DNA of 16,612 nucleotides from an uncultured bacterium (lineage in GTDB: Bacteria > Verrucomicrobiota > Kiritimatiellia > CAIKKV01 > CAITUY01): assembly GCA_903934155.1 (NCBI GenBank), contig CAIZMS010000218.1, positions 1 through 16,612 of the forward strand. The letters are read 5' to 3'. This document shows positions 13,646-16,612 of this stretch, piece by piece. The stretch's first letter is position 1, and every line of letters begins with the position of its first letter. Under the pieces are notes generated by a model, which had not been told where the DNA came from, searched no databases, and saw nothing but the letters and a program-made list of their open reading frames with translations. A program made the position numbers and the translations under genes.

Positions 13646-15322
13646 CTAGTACTTGAAGCTGCTGCGGCCGATGTATTCCCGAAGCATGGAGGTGTTGGGG
13701 ACCTCCCGGTCCGAGATGCCGACGAAATTGAGTAGGAATGCCGTGAGCCGGCGTGCCTCGGCGTATTCCCGATCGAACGGTTTCACCTCCATCAGGAGGG
13801 GTTCTGCAATGGGTTTAAGCACGGCAAGTTCGTAATCCAGGGCAGAATTGAAGGTGGCGTCGGCCTCTGATTGGAAGGGGAATATCCATCGTTCCTCACC
13901 CCTTCGAACGGAGGACCACATGCGCAGGGTTTTGAGCGCCGAGTGAGCCCGGTATTTGTGGTCACGCACCATCCTGCGGATCAGTCGGTTATCCGTGGTG
14001 GAAATCCGGTTGTTGGCATCCAGGCTGAGTTGGGTCAGGGCGCTGACATAGATGCGGAATTTGGAAGCGTCGGGAAGCATGCGGGTCAAGTCCGGGTTCA
14101 GTCCGTGGATGCCTTCAATGATCAGAATACCCTCCGGACCGAGTTTCATCTTGTTGCCTCGGTAGACCCGTGTCTTGGTTTCGAAATCAAATAGGGGCGG
14201 ATCAATCTCGCCGCCTTTGGCGAGTTGGTTCATATGGCGGTTGAACAGATCCAGATCCAGTGAATTGATGTGTTCGAAATCAGGGGCCCCATTTTCATCC
14301 CGGGGTGTTTTCGCCAATTCAAAAAAGTAATTGTCGAGGGACAGGGTGGAGACATGGAACCCGTTTACCCGAAGTTGGATCGCCAGACGTTTGGCGAAGG
14401 TTGTTTTTCCGGATGAGGAAGGGCCCGCCACGAGGACAATGCGTGTGGTGCTGCGTCGGCGCTGGATCTCATCCGCAATCCGGGCCACATTCTTTTCGTG
14501 CAGGGCTTCAGCGACCTTGATGAAATCGCTGATATCGCCGTTCATGATGATTTCATTCAGTCGCCCGACGGTGTTGACGCCCATGGCCCGGCCCCAGTCC
14601 TTGTGTTCCCGGAATATTTTGAAGAGCAGGGGGAGGTTCCGGAAGGGGGCGATGGGAGTTCCCTTCGCGGGATCAGGGAGTTGTAGCACAAACCCCGGCG
14701 GATAGGGGATCAGTTCGAAGAGGTCGATGGCTCCGGTGGATGGGGCGACCGGGCCCAGGGCCAGATCGTAAAACCCTTCACAGACATGAATGACGATCCG
14801 GGGCGGGTTCCGGAACCGGAGCAGGTTCAGTTTATCCGTTTGCCCGGCTTCGGTCAGCCGCCGGGATGCCTCTGCAAAGGAAATCTTTTTCCGGTCAATG
14901 GGAATATCCCGGGCGATCAGGGATTTCATATGTTCCTCGATGGCCTGAACCTGTTCCGGGGTAATGCCCCCATTAGGTTCCCCTGCTTTTTGGTCAAAAC
15001 TGCAGTAGAGACCGTTTCCCACGGCGTAATCGACCGAGAACCCGGAGCCGGGGAACAGTTCCTTGACCGTCTTTGCCAGAATGAAGGCAAGGGACCGCTG
15101 AAAGACAGGCCATCCCTCGGGTGCGGCCATGGTCAGGAGTTTGATTTCGCTGTCCATTTCCAGAGGGTAGTTCAGGGAGCAGATATCATTGTTAATGAGT
15201 GCGGCAATATACGGCAGGCCTGAGGGGTCTGTCCGGGACGGCATGACATCGTTCAGGGATGTGCGAAAAGGATGTTCGGTAATGCGTCCATCCTCAAAGG
15301 TCAGTTTGATTCTGTCGGCCAT
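13646..15322 (-). CDS. nucleoside (uridine-type) kinase with N-terminal TGS/ThrRS-like domains
   Basis: Protein of 558 aa, the usual size of this two-part family. Residues about 1-65 resemble a TGS domain (ubiquitin-like, with ALINNDICSLNYPLEMDSEIKLLT). Residues about 70-240 resemble the threonyl-tRNA synthetase second additional domain (QRSLAFILAKTVKELFPG, then FYDLALGPVAPSTG), although the HxxxH metal site of ThrRS editing-type domains is not obvious. Residues about 290-500 are a P-loop kinase of the uridine kinase/phosphoribulokinase type: Walker A GPSSSGKTT (300-308), LSLDNYF and IIEGIHGLNPDL. Phosphorylation of a nucleoside with NTP is the expected reaction; the natural substrate is uncertain. 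A strong GGAGG lies four bases before the ATG. It is 36 bases behind the adenosyltransferase gene, and a hairpin fills that gap. Confidence 0.9.
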   Translation of the reverse strand: MADRIKLTFEDGRITEHPFRTSLNDVMPSRTDPSGLPYIAALINNDICSLNYPLEMDSEIKLLTMAAPEGWPVFQRSLAFILAKTVKELFPGSGFSVDYAVGNGLYCSFDQKAGEPNGGITPEQVQAIEEHMKSLIARDIPIDRKKISFAEASRRLTEAGQTDKLNLLRFRNPPRIVIHVCEGFYDLALGPVAPSTGAIDLFELIPYPPGFVLQLPDPAKGTPIAPFRNLPLLFKIFREHKDWGRAMGVNTVGRLNEIIMNGDISDFIKVAEALHEKNVARIADEIQRRRSTTRIVLVAGPSSSGKTTFAKRLAIQLRVNGFHVSTLSLDNYFFELAKTPRDENGAPDFEHINSLDLDLFNRHMNQLAKGGEIDPPLFDFETKTRVYRGNKMKLGPEGILIIEGIHGLNPDLTRMLPDASKFRIYVSALTQLSLDANNRISTTDNRLIRRMVRDHKYRAHSALKTLRMWSSVRRGEERWIFPFQSEADATFNSALDYELAVLKPIAEPLLMEVKPFDREYAEARRLTAFLLNFVGISDREVPNTSMLREYIGRSSFKY

Positions 15323-15337
15323 AGTTCCTCCCTGGTG

Positions 15338-15359
15338 ACGGCGATGATTGAGTCGCCGT
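15338..15359 (-). other. intercistronic hairpin between cobO-like and kinase genes
   Basis: A perfect 7-bp stem (ACGGCGA with TCGCCGT) encloses an 8-base loop. On the mRNA it begins at the last base of the cobO-like stop codon and ends about seven bases before the kinase Shine-Dalgarno sequence (15327-15331). No T-run follows, so it is unlikely to be an intrinsic terminator; it could influence mRNA processing or translation of the kinase. Confidence 0.5.
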
Positions 15360-15874
15360 TACGATTCAATTCCTTTTCGGCCCTGTACCCCGGCGTCGTA
15401 ATAGTGCTTGATGCAGCGCATTTCGGTGACCAGATCCGCCCTTTCCTGAAGCGCGGGACTGGCGTCCCGTCCGGTCAGTACCAGTTCCACGGCGCCGGGC
15501 TTCTTGTCCATCAGGGATAAAAGATCTGCCTCCGTGATAAGCCCCGCTTTGACGGCCACCGTGGCTTCATCCGCGATGACGACATCATACAGGCCGGAGT
15601 GCATCGCGGTGTTCAGCGCGTCCAGTCCGTGGCGGGCGGCGACGATGGCGGAGGGTGATGGCTGGCCACGGACGAACCCGCCGTCCCCGTATTGTTCAAT
15701 GGTGACTTCGGGGAAGCGGGCGCGAAGCAAGCGGATTTCGCTGTACTCACCACCCTTGATAAACTGGCCCAGATAAACCCGAAGTCCCGCCCCAACGGCC
15801 CGAACCACAAGGCCGAGGGCGGCGGTGGTTTTGCACTTTCCCGTACCGGTGTAGACTTGGACATATCCTTTCAT
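15359..15874 (-). CDS. cobO: cob(I)yrinic acid a,c-diamide / cob(I)alamin adenosyltransferase (CobO/BtuR type)
   Basis: Protein of 171 aa from the ATG at 15874; a TTG four codons earlier (15886) is possible but less likely because the ATG overlaps the preceding stop as ATGA. It transfers the 5'-deoxyadenosyl group of ATP to the cobalt of a reduced corrinoid. Landmarks: the P-loop GTGKCKTTAALGL (10-22), VYLGQFIKGG (33-42), YDVVIADEATVAVKAGLI (96-113) with D102-E103, ELVLTGRDASP (130-140) and ADLVTEM plus the terminal GRKGIES. The P-loop carries cysteine (C14) where the family normally has glycine (GKGKTT). No other cobalamin biosynthesis gene is visible, so it may serve corrinoid salvage. It is translationally coupled to the HAD gene before it. 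Confidence 0.92.
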   Translation of the reverse strand: MKGYVQVYTGTGKCKTTAALGLVVRAVGAGLRVYLGQFIKGGEYSEIRLLRARFPEVTIEQYGDGGFVRGQPSPSAIVAARHGLDALNTAMHSGLYDVVIADEATVAVKAGLITEADLLSLMDKKPGAVELVLTGRDASPALQERADLVTEMRCIKHYYDAGVQGRKGIES

Positions 15875-16612
15875 GAATTCACCCAAGGCGGGATTTCCGG
15901 GAGAAGCGTTTTAAACTCCTCCACCAGGGCGGCTTCGTAACGCTCATCATATTGGCCATCAAGGAAGCGGCCGTATGACTCGCGACAGAAGCGCTCCCAC
16001 GAGGACTCCTCATGTCCGGGATTAATGGGGAAGAAATGCGCCCCCACGGCGCGGGCCGCCTTGAGGTCTCCGGGGGCATCCCCGATCATCAGGACGCGAT
16101 CCGGCTTGTATCGATTTGAGGTCGCCAGGGTGAGGTGTTCGGCCTTGGTGCCGAGTTCCTGGCCTGCGATGACTTCGACATACTGCAAAAGGTCATGTTC
16201 GGCCCATTCCCGGACAAGCGCTTCGGTGGGGGTCTGGGAGACGCAGATGACATCGGAGTGGGCTCGAATATTTCTTAAAGCATCCAGAACCCAGCGGAAC
16301 GGTTTGATATTCTTGATGGTGTTGGCGACGGACTCGTTGACCGCCAGGCTCCAGAGAAGGAGCCGCTGCAATTCCGGATCCCCTGTTTCCTGGGCGCGCT
16401 TCTCCAGGGCCGGGTTTCCGAGAGGAAGGCCCGATTCACAAAATTCGCGAAGCGCCCGGGTGGACGGCGGTTGAAAGCCGGCTTGACGGACATCGGGGTG
16501 ATCTCGAAGAAGTTCAAATGTGGTCAGCAGGCAGGGAAACCTGTTCTGGCCGCGGTGGAGCGAATGCAGATTCACGAATTCAGCGGCCTCCCGGAGGGCC
16601 TTTTCGACGGGC
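15871..16612 (-). CDS. HAD-superfamily hydrolase, 5'-truncated by window edge
   Basis: The frame is open to the right edge, so the N-terminus is missing; a GTG at 16575 is in frame but the residues before it (PVEKALREAAEF) continue the same helix-rich sequence. Visible HAD motifs: motif II region VICVSQTP, motif III lysine in ELGTKAEHL, and motif IV VLMIGDAPGDLKAARAVGAHFFPINPG with the GD-x-x-x-D acidic pair. The nucleophile motif (DxDxT) must lie upstream, outside the window. About 55 residues after motif IV (WERFCRESYGRFLDGQYDERY...) form an extension not typical of small phosphoglycolate-type phosphatases. Probably a phosphatase on a small phosphorylated substrate, identity unknown. Its stop overlaps the cobO-like start by four bases. 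Confidence 0.82.
   Translation of the reverse strand, partial: PVEKALREAAEFVNLHSLHRGQNRFPCLLTTFELLRDHPDVRQAGFQPPSTRALREFCESGLPLGNPALEKRAQETGDPELQRLLLWSLAVNESVANTIKNIKPFRWVLDALRNIRAHSDVICVSQTPTEALVREWAEHDLLQYVEVIAGQELGTKAEHLTLATSNRYKPDRVLMIGDAPGDLKAARAVGAHFFPINPGHEESSWERFCRESYGRFLDGQYDERYEAALVEEFKTLLPEIPPWVNS

Overview
The window is a dense, moderately GC-rich stretch of bacterial chromosome with 13 supported genes; the first and last run off the window edges. There is no rRNA, tRNA, CRISPR array, prophage or intact insertion sequence. The mix of genes (PAS/SpoIIE phosphatase, DUF2851, long TGS-type nucleoside kinase, a CAAX-protease-like protein of the PEP-CTERM-associated kind, a PF10131-like membrane glycosyltransferase candidate) would fit the PVC superphylum, for example Verrucomicrobiota, Kiritimatiellota or Lentisphaerota. 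That placement is inferred from family content alone and is only moderately secure.

Layout from left to right. (1) 1-975 (+) is the C-terminal part of a von Willebrand A protein. (2) 1000-2721 (-) is a soluble PAS-PAS-SpoIIE/PP2C phosphatase, convergent with the first gene. (3) 2722-3030 is a noncoding stretch with small repeats and, at its right end, a promoter/operator region. (4) 3031-3590 (+) is an overlapping Phd/YefM-ParE type II toxin-antitoxin pair. (5) 3591-3927 is a gap without a convincing gene. (6) 3928-10441 (+) is a likely four-gene operon: purB, purM, a large polytopic membrane protein with a lumenal N-terminal domain, and a family 9 glycosyltransferase. (7) 10330-11337 (-) is a class IV aminotransferase whose 3' end overlaps the glycosyltransferase gene by 112 bases. 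(8) 11416-12120 (+) is a CPBP/CAAX-type intramembrane protease, divergent from the aminotransferase. (9) 12105-16612 (-) is a second likely operon, in transcription order HAD-type hydrolase (partial), cob(I)alamin/cobyrinate adenosyltransferase, TGS-P-loop nucleoside kinase, DUF2851 protein.

The purine genes supply AIR synthetase and adenylosuccinate lyase. The two genes behind them look like cell-envelope polysaccharide or glycoprotein functions, so that operon appears to mix housekeeping and surface functions. All three convergent junctions are tight or overlapping (24-base gap, 112-base overlap, 16-base overlap), so I see no room for ordinary intrinsic terminators there.

The most unusual sequence feature is at 7990-8049: two inverted copies of a 25-base GGAG-plus-hairpin unit, a REP/BIME-like element, lying in frame inside the membrane-protein gene. 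The two copies differ at four positions that are two compensatory base pairs. I did not find a complete undescribed defence or mobile system in this window.
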